Shown here: in pieces, positions 52,652 through 60,541 of the stretch
How positions within the stretch are numbered: the first letter of the stretch is position 1
How the letters are laid out: each line of letters starts with the position of its first letter
Source of the DNA: Streptomyces sp. NBC_00461
GTDB lineage: Bacteria; Actinomycetota; Actinomycetes; Streptomycetales; Streptomycetaceae
Length of the DNA: 64,000 bases
Assembly (NCBI RefSeq): GCF_036013935.1
Contig: NZ_CP107902.1
Location: 7,163,001-7,227,000, forward strand
Reading direction: 5' to 3'
Position numbers and translations under genes: made by a program
Notes under the pieces: model-generated
The model's database searches: none
The model's input: only the letters and a program-made list of their open reading frames with translations
What the model was told of the DNA's origin: nothing

Positions 52652-52671
52652 AGTGAACGCAAGCGTTCACT
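52652..52671. promoter_or_regulatory. TetR operator 2
   Basis: AGTGAACGCAAGCGTTCACT is an inverted repeat with 9-bp arms around AA. It lies ~92 bp upstream of the TetR gene start and shares the AGTGAACG/CGTTCACT arms with operator 1, which suggests autoregulation plus control of the pump. Confidence 0.88.
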
Positions 52672-52763
52672 TAAATTGGTGTTGCGTGGCGAATCCCCCA
52701 TGCTGCGTGGCGCACCCTCGCTCCCGAACTCCCCGCTCCCCCCTGCTCGCTGGAGACACTCAG

Positions 52764-53387
52764 ATGGTTACCTCGCGCTGGACGGCCGCCCCCGCTCAGG
52801 CGGCCTCCCTCCGTCGGCGCGGCGCCGTGCTCGAACGCGCGATCCTCGATGCCGCCCTGGAACAACTCAGCACGGTCGGCTGGAGCGGCCTCACCATGGA
52901 GGGCGTCGCCGCCGGTGCCCAAACCGGCAAGGCCGCGGTCTACCGCCGCTGGCCGTCCAAGGAGGATCTCGTGGCGGACGCGCTGCAGGCCGGACTGCCA
53001 CGCCTTGATCAGGCACCCGATCTCGGCAGCGTCCGTGAGGATCTGCTCGCGCTGTGCCGGGACGCCCGGGACGCGATGTTCTCCCGCCCCGGTTTCGCGT
53101 TTCGCTCGGTGATTCACGAATGCGATCCGATCCAGGCGGAGCGCTTCCATGCCGTGATCTTCGACGGGATCGTGGAGCCCACCGTCAAACTGCTCCGCGA
53201 AGTCATCACCCGTGGCATAGAGCGGAACGAGGTCCGCCCCGATGCCGCGAACAGCTACGTCCTCGATGCCATCCCGGCCACCATGATGTACCGCTCCAAG
53301 ATGCGCGGGAGCGAATGGGGTGATCGTGATCTCGAGGAAATGGTCGACCAGTTGATGCTTCCGTTGCTGCGGCCGAGCGGTAGCTGA
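52764..53387 (+). CDS. TetR/AcrR family transcriptional regulator
   Basis: This 207-residue repressor has an N-terminal helix-turn-helix at residues ~25-70: LERAILDAALEQLSTVGWSGLTMEGVAAGAQTGKAAVYRRWPSKEDLVADAL. A C-terminal ligand-binding domain of the TetR_C_11-like type (PDLGSVREDLLALCRDAR...) follows. ATG 52764 is preceded by GGAGAC. Divergent MFS efflux gene and two internal operators define its likely regulon. The stop codon lies inside the first unit of an 11-bp tandem repeat. Confidence 0.94.
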   Translation: MVTSRWTAAPAQAASLRRRGAVLERAILDAALEQLSTVGWSGLTMEGVAAGAQTGKAAVYRRWPSKEDLVADALQAGLPRLDQAPDLGSVREDLLALCRDARDAMFSRPGFAFRSVIHECDPIQAERFHAVIFDGIVEPTVKLLREVITRGIERNEVRPDAANSYVLDAIPATMMYRSKMRGSEWGDRDLEEMVDQLMLPLLRPSGS

Positions 53388-53418
53388 GCGGTAGCTGAGC
53401 GGTAGCTGAGTGGTGGTC
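53375..53418 (+). repeat. 11-bp tandem repeat at the tetR stop
   Basis: GAGCGGTAGCT occurs three times back to back (53375-53385, 53386-53396, 53397-53407) and a fourth, degenerate copy follows (53408-53418). The TGA stop of the TetR gene spans the first unit boundary. Since 11 is not a multiple of three, an indel here that spares the first unit leaves the protein unchanged. Confidence 0.85.
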
Positions 53419-53493
53419 GAGCGCGGGTCGTGGTGCCGCTGAGGGAAGCCGGGGTGTCGCCGGATGATCTGCGGGGCGTAGGCTAAGGGCGCC

Positions 53494-54195
53494 ATGCCGT
53501 ACGAAGCACCTACTCACACCGTCGAGCGCTCCCTTCGCGCCACGACCGGAGCGAAGATCATCGTCGGCGTCGACGAGGTGGGGCGCGGCGCGTGGGCCGG
53601 TCCCGTCACGGTCTGCGCGGCGGTCACCGGACTGCGCCGGCCCCCCGAAGGTCTCACCGACTCCAAGCTGCTCACCGTCAAGCGGCGCACCGTGCTTGCC
53701 GTGGAACTGCGGAAGTGGGTGACCTCGTACGCCCTGGGGCACGCTTCCCCGGAGGAGATCGACGATCTCGGCATGACCGCCGCTCTGCGTCTGGCGGCGA
53801 TGCGCGCCCTCGAGGCTCTGCCGGTCCGTCCTGACGCGGTGATCCTCGACGGGAAGCACAACTATCTCGGCAGTCCCTGGCAGGTCCGTACGGTGATCAA
53901 GGGTGATCAGTCGTGCGTGGCGGTCGCGGCGGCCTCGGTGATCGCCAAGGTTCAGCGCGACAAAATGATGGCCGAACTGGGTGTCGACCATGCAGACTTC
54001 GGTTTTGCGGCCAACGCCGGGTATCCGTCGCCCGTGCACAAGGCCGCACTGGCGGAGCAGGGCCCCACCCCGTACCACCGGTTGTCGTGGGCGTATCTTG
54101 ATGCGCTGCCCCAGTGGCGGCATCTCAAGAAGGTCCGCAGTTGGGCGGACGGAGGCGTTCCGGAAATCGAGGGTCAGCTGGGCTTCGATTTCTGA
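53494..54195 (+). CDS. rnhB: Ribonuclease HII
   Basis: This 233-residue RNase H2 cleaves 5' of ribonucleotides in DNA and RNA-DNA hybrids. Catalytic residues are in [13 protein letters not shown] (D27, E28), the middle Asp in [14 protein letters not shown] and the last Asp near VQRDKMM. SKLL and [11 protein letters not shown] are also conserved. The start is ATG 53494. A helicase-tail-like protein follows 68 bp downstream on the same strand. Confidence 0.96.
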   Translation: MPYEAPTHTVERSLRATTGAKIIVGVDEVGRGAWAGPVTVCAAVTGLRRPPEGLTDSKLLTVKRRTVLAVELRKWVTSYALGHASPEEIDDLGMTAALRLAAMRALEALPVRPDAVILDGKHNYLGSPWQVRTVIKGDQSCVAVAAASVIAKVQRDKMMAELGVDHADFGFAANAGYPSPVHKAALAEQGPTPYHRLSWAYLDALPQWRHLKKVRSWADGGVPEIEGQLGFDF

Positions 54196-54263
54196 CGATT
54201 CCGCTCGCACTCATGTGCCACCCGCCGACGCGAGCCGTACCAGTGTTTGATAAAAATCAGCTC

Positions 54264-54905
54264 ATGCCTCTCATTCCCGAGGAGCCTCAGATTCACGAGA
54301 GTGCCCAGGGTCCCCGCGCCACTCCGGCCAGTGGCCGCACCGCGCCGACCCCCCGTCCTGTACCCGGCCCCCGCCCCGCGGCTCCGCCGCGTCCCGGTCG
54401 TCCTGGTCCGCTCCGGCCCACGCCGCCGGTGCAACGCACGTCGCGTGACGTGGCCACGGTGAAGCCCGGACCCTCGGTCCCGGCTGCTCCTGCCGCCTCC
54501 GTCACGGCTTCGGCCACCCCGCAGATCCAGCTGATCCCGGCTTCGGCGGACGGTGCGCTCGACGCCGCCGAAGAAGCCGTGGACCTCCTTCTGGACTCGG
54601 GGCGCGCCCCTGGCGACGTGCTGGTGATCACCACCGGCGAACAGCACCCGTGGGCCGCCCACGAGCTGTCCTTCGGTGAAACCTCCTACTGGGCGCAGCA
54701 CGACGCAGGCGACGACGTCTTCTATGCGGACGCGTCTGCAGCCGGTCGCGCAGCCTCGCGCCCCGTGGTCGTGGTCGCCGTCAACGGCGGTTCCGACGCG
54801 GCCGCTGTCACTGTCCTGCCGTTGGCCCTCACGCGGGCCGGAGCCTTGCTGATCGTCTGCGGAGACCCGCAGCAGATCAACTCGGTGCTGGGCGCAGGCG
54901 TCTGA
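54264..54905 (+). CDS. Hypothetical protein with helicase C-terminal-like domain
   Basis: This ~213-residue protein has a Pro/Arg/Ala-rich N-terminal ~100 residues and a compact C-terminal domain: QIQLIPASADGALDAAEEAVDLLLDSGRAPGDVLVITTGEQHPWAAHELSFGE, then PVVVVAVNGG...VLPLALTRAGALLIVCGDPQQIN. The end resembles the last motif of superfamily 1 (UvrD/Rep) helicases, where LA-TRA--LLVVCGDP is common, but no Walker A or DExx box is present. It may be a helicase remnant or a conserved non-catalytic domain. ATG 54264 or GTG 54243. Same strand as rnhB. Confidence 0.7.
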   Translation: MPLIPEEPQIHESAQGPRATPASGRTAPTPRPVPGPRPAAPPRPGRPGPLRPTPPVQRTSRDVATVKPGPSVPAAPAASVTASATPQIQLIPASADGALDAAEEAVDLLLDSGRAPGDVLVITTGEQHPWAAHELSFGETSYWAQHDAGDDVFYADASAAGRAASRPVVVVAVNGGSDAAAVTVLPLALTRAGALLIVCGDPQQINSVLGAGV

Positions 54906-54911
54906 GTCTTT

Positions 54912-54939
54912 TCCGGTACGTCCGCGCGGACGTACCGGA
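54912..54939. terminator. 28-bp perfect palindrome, terminator
   Basis: TCCGGTACGTCCGC (54912-54925) is followed directly by its reverse complement (54926-54939). As RNA it folds into a 12-bp stem with a CGCG tetraloop, six bases past the stop of the helicase-like gene. The stem is followed by no U run. Confidence 0.85.
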
Positions 54940-55281
54940 GCGACGTGGGCGCCGCTCCGGCGGCATCGGCACAGCGGGTCTCTTGGCGTGCGCAGAGCAC
55001 ACCGGGTGCCGGGTGTATGCGTTTGTCCGCCCGGGCCGGGGCCGTGCGACGAGCCGAGGGAGAGTCGGCGCGTGAGTCCGTCGTCCCTCGCCCGTGACCA
55101 TGAAGGCGCGATGCCCTGACCCGACCGGGGGCTGCTCGGAATGCCGTCGGCCCTGACTCTCGGGCACGACTCCCCTTTCAACGCCCCCTGACCCTCTGCA
55201 ACTCCCCCCGACTGCCGTGCCGTTAAGGGTTGCGGACGGGGGGAAGCCTTGCGGGCGGGGAGGCAGGGCCCGGCCGTGTCC
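54940..55281. other. Intergenic stretch without recognised elements
   Basis: The 342-bp gap between the terminator and the convergent gene at 55282 has no frame with a ribosome site and conserved look, and no strong stem. Nothing further is supported. Confidence 0.5.
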
Positions 55282-55917
55282 TCAGCGGGCTGCCGCGCGC
55301 CGGAGTACCTCCGAAGCGGCACCGCCCGTCCGTGGCAGCAGAGGCGGTGCCTCCGACATGCCGAAGGGCTCCGGTGACGAGTCCGCGCTGGGGCGGCGGC
55401 CGCCGCGGCCCTCGCCGAGGACCTGCCAGCCGTCCCGGGTCAGAGTGATGTACGCCCCGCAGCGCAGCCCGTGCAGTGTGCACGCGTCGCGCAGGCCCCA
55501 CATCCAGGCGCCGTCCTCTTCGGTCCAACGCGCGTCGCCCTCACGGCAGTAGAGCAGCACGGCGGTGCGCACCGGTGTGCGGCGCCGCAGGTCGTGCGGG
55601 ATCACCCGGCGCAGCTGAGCGAGCAGCGTGTTGCGGAACATCCAGCCGTCGGCCGGAGCCGGGCGGCGGGTGAACGAGGCGCTCGCGCAAAGGCGTTCGT
55701 CCGGGCCGAGGACGGCCACGATCGCAGTCGCGGGCCTGGGGTGGTGCCGGGAATGGAGGCCGCTGACGACTTCCCGGGGGTTGCGCAGCAGAGGGATTCC
55801 GGCGGCGGCCCACTCCGCGGGTTCGAGCATGCGGGCGAGAGGGTTGGCGGATGCGGCGGACAGGTCGGCAGACGTCGACGTGGATGCCGCCGAGGACGGA
55901 GCGAATCCGAAGGTCAC
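55282..55917 (-). CDS. Hypothetical protein near recQ
   Basis: This 211-residue soluble protein has a Ser/Ala-rich N-terminus and a core with NPREVVSGLHSRHHPRPATAIVAVLGPDERLCASASFTRRP, LLAQLRRVIPHDLRRRTPVRTAVLLYCREGDARWTEEDGAWMWGLRDACTLHGLRCGAYITLTRDGWQVLGEG. The pattern of His, Asp and Cys around HSRHHP and CREGD is reminiscent of RadC/JAB-type folds, but I cannot confirm a catalytic set. Function unknown. ATG 55917; same strand as recQ, 308 bp downstream of it. Confidence 0.7.
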   Translation of the reverse strand: MTFGFAPSSAASTSTSADLSAASANPLARMLEPAEWAAAGIPLLRNPREVVSGLHSRHHPRPATAIVAVLGPDERLCASASFTRRPAPADGWMFRNTLLAQLRRVIPHDLRRRTPVRTAVLLYCREGDARWTEEDGAWMWGLRDACTLHGLRCGAYITLTRDGWQVLGEGRGGRRPSADSSPEPFGMSEAPPLLPRTGGAASEVLRRAAAR

Positions 55918-56225
55918 GGTCCTCCCTTCGGCTACGCGCCCACACTGCGGGCGGGGTTTTGTTCAGGGGAGCGCACGCCGCAGCAGAGCCCTACCGGACC
56001 ACGGGCGAGCCGTGCGGGGAGCGGACTCCAATTCTCGCTGTCGAACTGGGATGCGGCAACGAGCAATTGGGGCCACTGACCGGAATCTGATGGTGTGTGG
56101 TTTATATCCCTACCCAGGGTGTCGCGTCGCGACGCGTGAGGCGACCGTTCACCTCACGTTCGTACACCGTTGGGATGGAAGTGGTCCAGAGCGGTGGCCG
56201 ACAGATGTGCGGTGCTGCGCGGCGG
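55918..56225. other. Intergenic region downstream of recQ
   Basis: The 308-bp gap holds a perfect 14-bp palindrome CGCGTCGCGACGCG at 56123-56136 and, on the minus strand nearby, an A/T-rich GGATATAAAC that may be part of the promoter of the 55282-55917 gene. No gene is supported. Confidence 0.5.
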
Positions 56226-58388
56226 TCAGCCCTGAACGGCCAGAACCAGGGGCAACACCCCCTGCGCACCGGCACGTCGGAGCATGCGGGCCGCCACTGC
56301 GAGTGTCCATCCGGTTTCGGTGAAGTCGTCCACGAGGAGGACGGGGCCCGCGGCCTCGGCGAGCGCGGAAGCCAGGGCGGCCGGCACGGTGAGCGTGCCA
56401 TCCAGTGCCTTCAGACGCTGCGCGCTGTTACTGCGGGACACGTGGGGCTCGCCCGTGTATTCCACGGAGCCCAGTAGCGGCAGCCTGCCGACCTCCGCGA
56501 TGCGCGCACCCAGGGAGTTGATCAGCTGCGGTCGGGTGCGGGAGGCGATGGTGACCACTCCCACTGGACGCGGTTGCACGTCCGCCGCTCCCGAGGCCCA
56601 GCCGTCGGGGCCCTTGGCCCAGTCGGTGAGCACGCCCACGACGGCCTTCGCCACGTCGTCCGGCACGGGTCCGTCCGGGGCCTGCGGCGCGAGCATGGGG
56701 CGCAGCCGGTTGCCCCAGCCGATGTCCGACAGACGGCCCAACGCCCGCCCCGAGGCGGCCTGTTCGCCGGCCGGGATACGCCCTTTGAGGTCGACGCCGA
56801 TCGCCGGAAGACCGGTCGGCCACATGCGGCGCGGCTCCACCTCGACGCCCGCCCGGTCGAGATCGACGCGTGCCGCGTCCACAGCGGTCACGGAGGTGTC
56901 CGTGGTGAACCGCGCGCCTGCGCAGTTGTCGCAGCGGCCGCAGGGCTTGGCGCCCTCGTCGTCGAGCTGGCGCTGCAGGAATTCCATACGGCAGACCGTC
57001 GTCGAGGCGTACTCGCTCATCGCCTGCTGCTCGGCCTTGCGCTGCCGCGCGACCCACTCGTATCGCTCGGTCTCGTAGGTCCACGGTTGCCCGGTCGCGA
57101 TCCAACCGCCCTTGACCCGCCTGACTGCCCCGTCCACGTCGAGGACCTTGAGCATCGTCTCCAGACGTGAGCGGCGAAGCTCCACCAAGGGCTCCAGGGC
57201 GGGCAGCGACAAGGGCCTGTCCGCGCGTGCCATGACATCGAGAGTGCGGCGCACCAGATCCTCCGGTGGGAAGGCGAGCGACGCGAAGTACTCCCAGATC
57301 GCCTGGTCCTCCTTGCCCGGAAGGAGAAGTACCTCGGCGTGCTCGACGCCGCGTCCGGCGCGGCCCACCTGCTGGTAATACGCGATCGGGGAGGACGGTG
57401 AGCCGAGGTGCACCACGAACCCGAGGTCCGGTTTGTCGAAGCCCATGCCCAGCGCTGAGGTCGCGACCAGGGCCTTAACCTTGTTGGCCAGGAGGTCCTC
57501 CTCGGCCTGCTGCCGGTCGGCGTTCTCCGTCTTGCCCGTGTAGGAGGCGACATCGTGCCCGCGGTGTCGCAGGAAAGTGGTGACTTCCTCCGCGGCGGCC
57601 ACGGTGAGCGTGTAGATGATGCCGGATCCCGGTAGCTCGCCCAGGTGCTCGGCGAGCCAGGCCATCCGGTGCGCGGCGTCCGGCAGCCGAAGCACATTCA
57701 GGCTCAGGCTCTCCCGGTCCAGTGGGCCGCGCAGCACCAGGGCGTCCGACGCGCCCCCGGTACCGAGTTGTTCCGCGACGTCGGCGGTCACGCGCGCGTT
57801 GGCCGTGGCGGTGGTCGCGAGCACGGGCACTCCCGGCGGCAGATCGCCGAGCATGGTGCGCAACCGTCGGTAGTCCGGGCGGAAATCGTGTCCCCAGTCG
57901 GAGATGCAATGCGCCTCGTCCACCACCAGGAGTCCGGTGGCGGCGGCGAGCTTGGGCAGGACCTGGTCCCGGAAGTCCGGATTGTTGAGCCGCTCCGGAC
58001 TGACCAGCAGGACGTCGACCTCACCCGCGGCGATCTCGTCCTGGACCGTGTCCCACTGCTCGGTGTTGGAGGAATTGATGGTCCGCGCGCGGATGCCGGC
58101 CCGAGCGGCGGCCTCGACCTGGTTGCGCATCAGCGCGAGCAGCGGGGAGACGATCACAGTGGGGCCGCTGCCACGGGCGCGCAGCAGCGAGGTCGCCACG
58201 AAGTAGACCGCGGACTTGCCCCACCCCGTGCGCTGCACGACGAGCGCCCGGCGTCTGTCGGCAACGAGTGCTTCGATCGCCCGCCACTGGTCCTCACGCA
58301 GCCGGGCCATGCCAGTGGCGTCTCCGACGAGGCGGGCGAGGACCGCGTCGGCGGCCGCCCGGAGTTCCGCGTTGCTCGTGTGCTCCAT
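56226..58388 (-). CDS. recQ: RecQ-family DNA helicase with C-terminal phosphoribosyltransferase-like domain
   Basis: This ~720-residue protein has a RecQ helicase core: [11 protein letters not shown] (Walker A), [22 protein letters not shown] (DEAH plus motif II context), [22 protein letters not shown] and [12 protein letters not shown] zinc site ([20 protein letters not shown], Cys set) follows. The last ~200 residues are not HRDC; they end with [25 protein letters not shown], the PRPP-binding loop of type I phosphoribosyltransferases such as ComF. ATG 58388 or 58397 starts it. Convergent/divergent with DUF4192 upstream; the enzymatic role of the C-domain is unknown. Confidence 0.92.
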   Translation of the reverse strand: MEHTSNAELRAAADAVLARLVGDATGMARLREDQWRAIEALVADRRRALVVQRTGWGKSAVYFVATSLLRARGSGPTVIVSPLLALMRNQVEAAARAGIRARTINSSNTEQWDTVQDEIAAGEVDVLLVSPERLNNPDFRDQVLPKLAAATGLLVVDEAHCISDWGHDFRPDYRRLRTMLGDLPPGVPVLATTATANARVTADVAEQLGTGGASDALVLRGPLDRESLSLNVLRLPDAAHRMAWLAEHLGELPGSGIIYTLTVAAAEEVTTFLRHRGHDVASYTGKTENADRQQAEEDLLANKVKALVATSALGMGFDKPDLGFVVHLGSPSSPIAYYQQVGRAGRGVEHAEVLLLPGKEDQAIWEYFASLAFPPEDLVRRTLDVMARADRPLSLPALEPLVELRRSRLETMLKVLDVDGAVRRVKGGWIATGQPWTYETERYEWVARQRKAEQQAMSEYASTTVCRMEFLQRQLDDEGAKPCGRCDNCAGARFTTDTSVTAVDAARVDLDRAGVEVEPRRMWPTGLPAIGVDLKGRIPAGEQAASGRALGRLSDIGWGNRLRPMLAPQAPDGPVPDDVAKAVVGVLTDWAKGPDGWASGAADVQPRPVGVVTIASRTRPQLINSLGARIAEVGRLPLLGSVEYTGEPHVSRSNSAQRLKALDGTLTVPAALASALAEAAGPVLLVDDFTETGWTLAVAARMLRRAGAQGVLPLVLAVQG

Positions 58389-58524
58389 GCGTCCCATCAA
58401 ACAGGACGGCGCTGACAATCCGGACCGGGCCTGTGGAGAAGAGGGAGTGAGACGCCGAGTCGCCATGGTGCGCGGGCAGACAACCCTCACTGAGGTGATC
58501 GGCTTGACGTGTCCCTGGTCCGAG

Positions 58525-58533
58525 TTATCCACA
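58525..58533 (+). promoter_or_regulatory. DnaA box (TTATCCACA)
   Basis: This perfect 9-mer lies in the recQ/DUF4192 divergent gap, in the -10 zone of a possible TTGACG promoter (58504-58509) reading to DUF4192. It matches the box upstream of recA. Confidence 0.45.
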
Positions 58534-58573
58534 GGGCAAAGCGGAATATCGCGATCCGCGAGATCGTCTGCGC

Positions 58574-60268
58574 ATGACGAATCACGGCGAAACCACTGGA
58601 TCCCCCGATAACGGCAAGGCCGGCGGACGTGAGGATCGCGAGTCCAACGACGGACACCACGAGTCGCACGGGCGACGAGAGATGCCCGCCGGCCCGACCT
58701 CACCTGACGATCATGGCGGCCGCTACGACCCAGGGAAGCGCGGCGGGCAGGACGGGTACGCCGAGCGCCCGGGCCGCCGCCCGGACCATGCCGACTGCAC
58801 TGCCTACGACAGCCACGGCGCAGAGCATCAGGTCACGCTGCGCACGCCGGCCGAACTGGCCGACGCACTGCCGTATCTGCTCGGCTACCGCCCCGAGGAC
58901 AGCATCGTCCTGGTCGCCCTGCATGACAGGGACAGCCGGGGCCGGTTCGGCGGCCGTGCCCGGCTCGGCATCCCCACGAGCGCCGACGACTGGGCGTCCG
59001 TGGCCGAGCAGTTGGCGCACGGGCTCGTGACGGGCAGTGAGCGCAGAGGAGCGCGGCCCGAGCAGATGGTCGCCTACCTCTGCCAGGAACCGGCGAAGGG
59101 GGAGACGGGACGCCAGGTCATGGAGCGGTTGCGGCCACTGGCCCAGAAACTGCGCGTCGAGTGCGGTCAGCTCGACGTGCCGGTGATCGAGGCGCTGTGC
59201 ATCTCGGAGGGCCGCTTCTGGTCGTACTGCTGCGTGAACGAGGCATGCTGCCCACCCGCCGGCCTGCCCATGGGGCTGCCCGGCACGTCCGTCCTGGCCG
59301 CCGCTGCCACCTATGCCGGCCTCCAGGTGCGCGGCACGCTGCGCGAACTGCGGGTCAGGCTGCTGCCCTGGGAGACCGCCGCGGCCCTGGAGCAGGAGGG
59401 CGCCCTGGACGCAGCGAGCATGGCGCTGGTCCCCAGGATTCTGGACGACGCCAGTCGCGCGGGCGTGGCCGAGGAGACACTGGAGCTGGCCGCGCTGGTC
59501 ATGCGTCGGCTGGCAGACGCCCCGCCCGTGTCCGGCGCGCTCACAGCGGATCTCCGCGATGACGAACTGCTCGCACACGACGAGGCCGCGACCCTGATTC
59601 TCGGCCTGCAGGACCGCGCGACCCGAGACCGCGCGGCCGAATGGATGGAGGGCGAGACGGCCACCGCCGCGCTCCGGCTCTGGCGTGCCCTGGCACGCCG
59701 ATGCGTCGGGTCGTACGGCGAACACGCGGCGGCACCCTTGACCCTGGCGGGTTGGGTCGCTTGGTCCACGGGCGACGAACTGGAGGCCAGGGAAGCCCTC
59801 GCCATGGCCCTCGGCGCGGACCCTTCCTACCTCTTCGCCCGCCTGCTGCACCAGGCCTGCAACGAAGGCCTGGACCCGGAGTCGATCCGTCGCTGCCTGC
59901 GTGCGGAGCGGAAAGACCGCGCGCGGACGACAGCCCAGCAGGTGCACGGCGAAGAGGAGATCGCAGGGCCGGTGGCAGGCGGGGCCGTTGAGCCGGTGCC
60001 GGTGCCGAAGGGGGCTTCCCGGGCACGGCGCCGTGCCCGCCCCGGCAGCACGGTCGGCAACCAGCCACGCTCGGCGAAGGCAGGGGGCCGGGGGAGTGGT
60101 GCGGGCCTTCCTCGCCCACGCACTCGGGTAGTAGGCGGCACACGTCCGGGCTCCGCCCGCACGGACCGCTCGCGCCCCAGTGTCTCGGGGAAGGACGCCG
60201 CACGCTGTCGCAACGACGGCCTCGGAAGCTTCCAGCCCGGAGGCGACAGCGTCGAGGGGGAGGCGTGA
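58574..60268 (+). CDS. DUF4192 domain-containing protein
   Basis: This 564-residue protein has a hydrophilic N-terminal ~85 residues (Gly, Asp, His-rich) and a DUF4192 domain from ~90 to ~440: [34 protein letters not shown]...[10 protein letters not shown], then [29 protein letters not shown] with conserved Cys-Cys pairs. The C-terminal ~110 residues are basic and disordered. The family is actinobacterial and of unknown function. ATG 58574 is the start. The next gene begins 273 bp later on the same strand. Confidence 0.85.
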   Translation: MTNHGETTGSPDNGKAGGREDRESNDGHHESHGRREMPAGPTSPDDHGGRYDPGKRGGQDGYAERPGRRPDHADCTAYDSHGAEHQVTLRTPAELADALPYLLGYRPEDSIVLVALHDRDSRGRFGGRARLGIPTSADDWASVAEQLAHGLVTGSERRGARPEQMVAYLCQEPAKGETGRQVMERLRPLAQKLRVECGQLDVPVIEALCISEGRFWSYCCVNEACCPPAGLPMGLPGTSVLAAAATYAGLQVRGTLRELRVRLLPWETAAALEQEGALDAASMALVPRILDDASRAGVAEETLELAALVMRRLADAPPVSGALTADLRDDELLAHDEAATLILGLQDRATRDRAAEWMEGETATAALRLWRALARRCVGSYGEHAAAPLTLAGWVAWSTGDELEAREALAMALGADPSYLFARLLHQACNEGLDPESIRRCLRAERKDRARTTAQQVHGEEEIAGPVAGGAVEPVPVPKGASRARRRARPGSTVGNQPRSAKAGGRGSGAGLPRPRTRVVGGTRPGSARTDRSRPSVSGKDAARCRNDGLGSFQPGGDSVEGEA

Positions 60269-60541
60269 GCGATGCCCGGAGAACGCCGGCGGGGTCGGTC
60301 CGATCGACGACGGTTGCCGAACGATCCGCTTGCCGCACCAAGAAGTCGACGGAGGCGATCCGGGTCGCCGCCATTCGGTCAGGTCGGCCCGAAGGGGCGT
60401 GACCCGGAGGACTCCCCCTCCGTTCACCTGAGTGGCGGAACGCCCGGATGGCCGTGCCGCCCCACAGACCACGTCCGTCCGGATCCTTCCACCCGGCGCC
60501 GCACACAGCCGAGGCCCACCGAGCGTAGAAGAAGCCACCCC

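Noticed and set aside
50832..52763. Long plus-strand frame running antisense through the MFS gene into tetR
   Set aside because: Same GC artefact. The TetR part in this frame is real only from ATG 52764. The upstream part has no conserved sequence.
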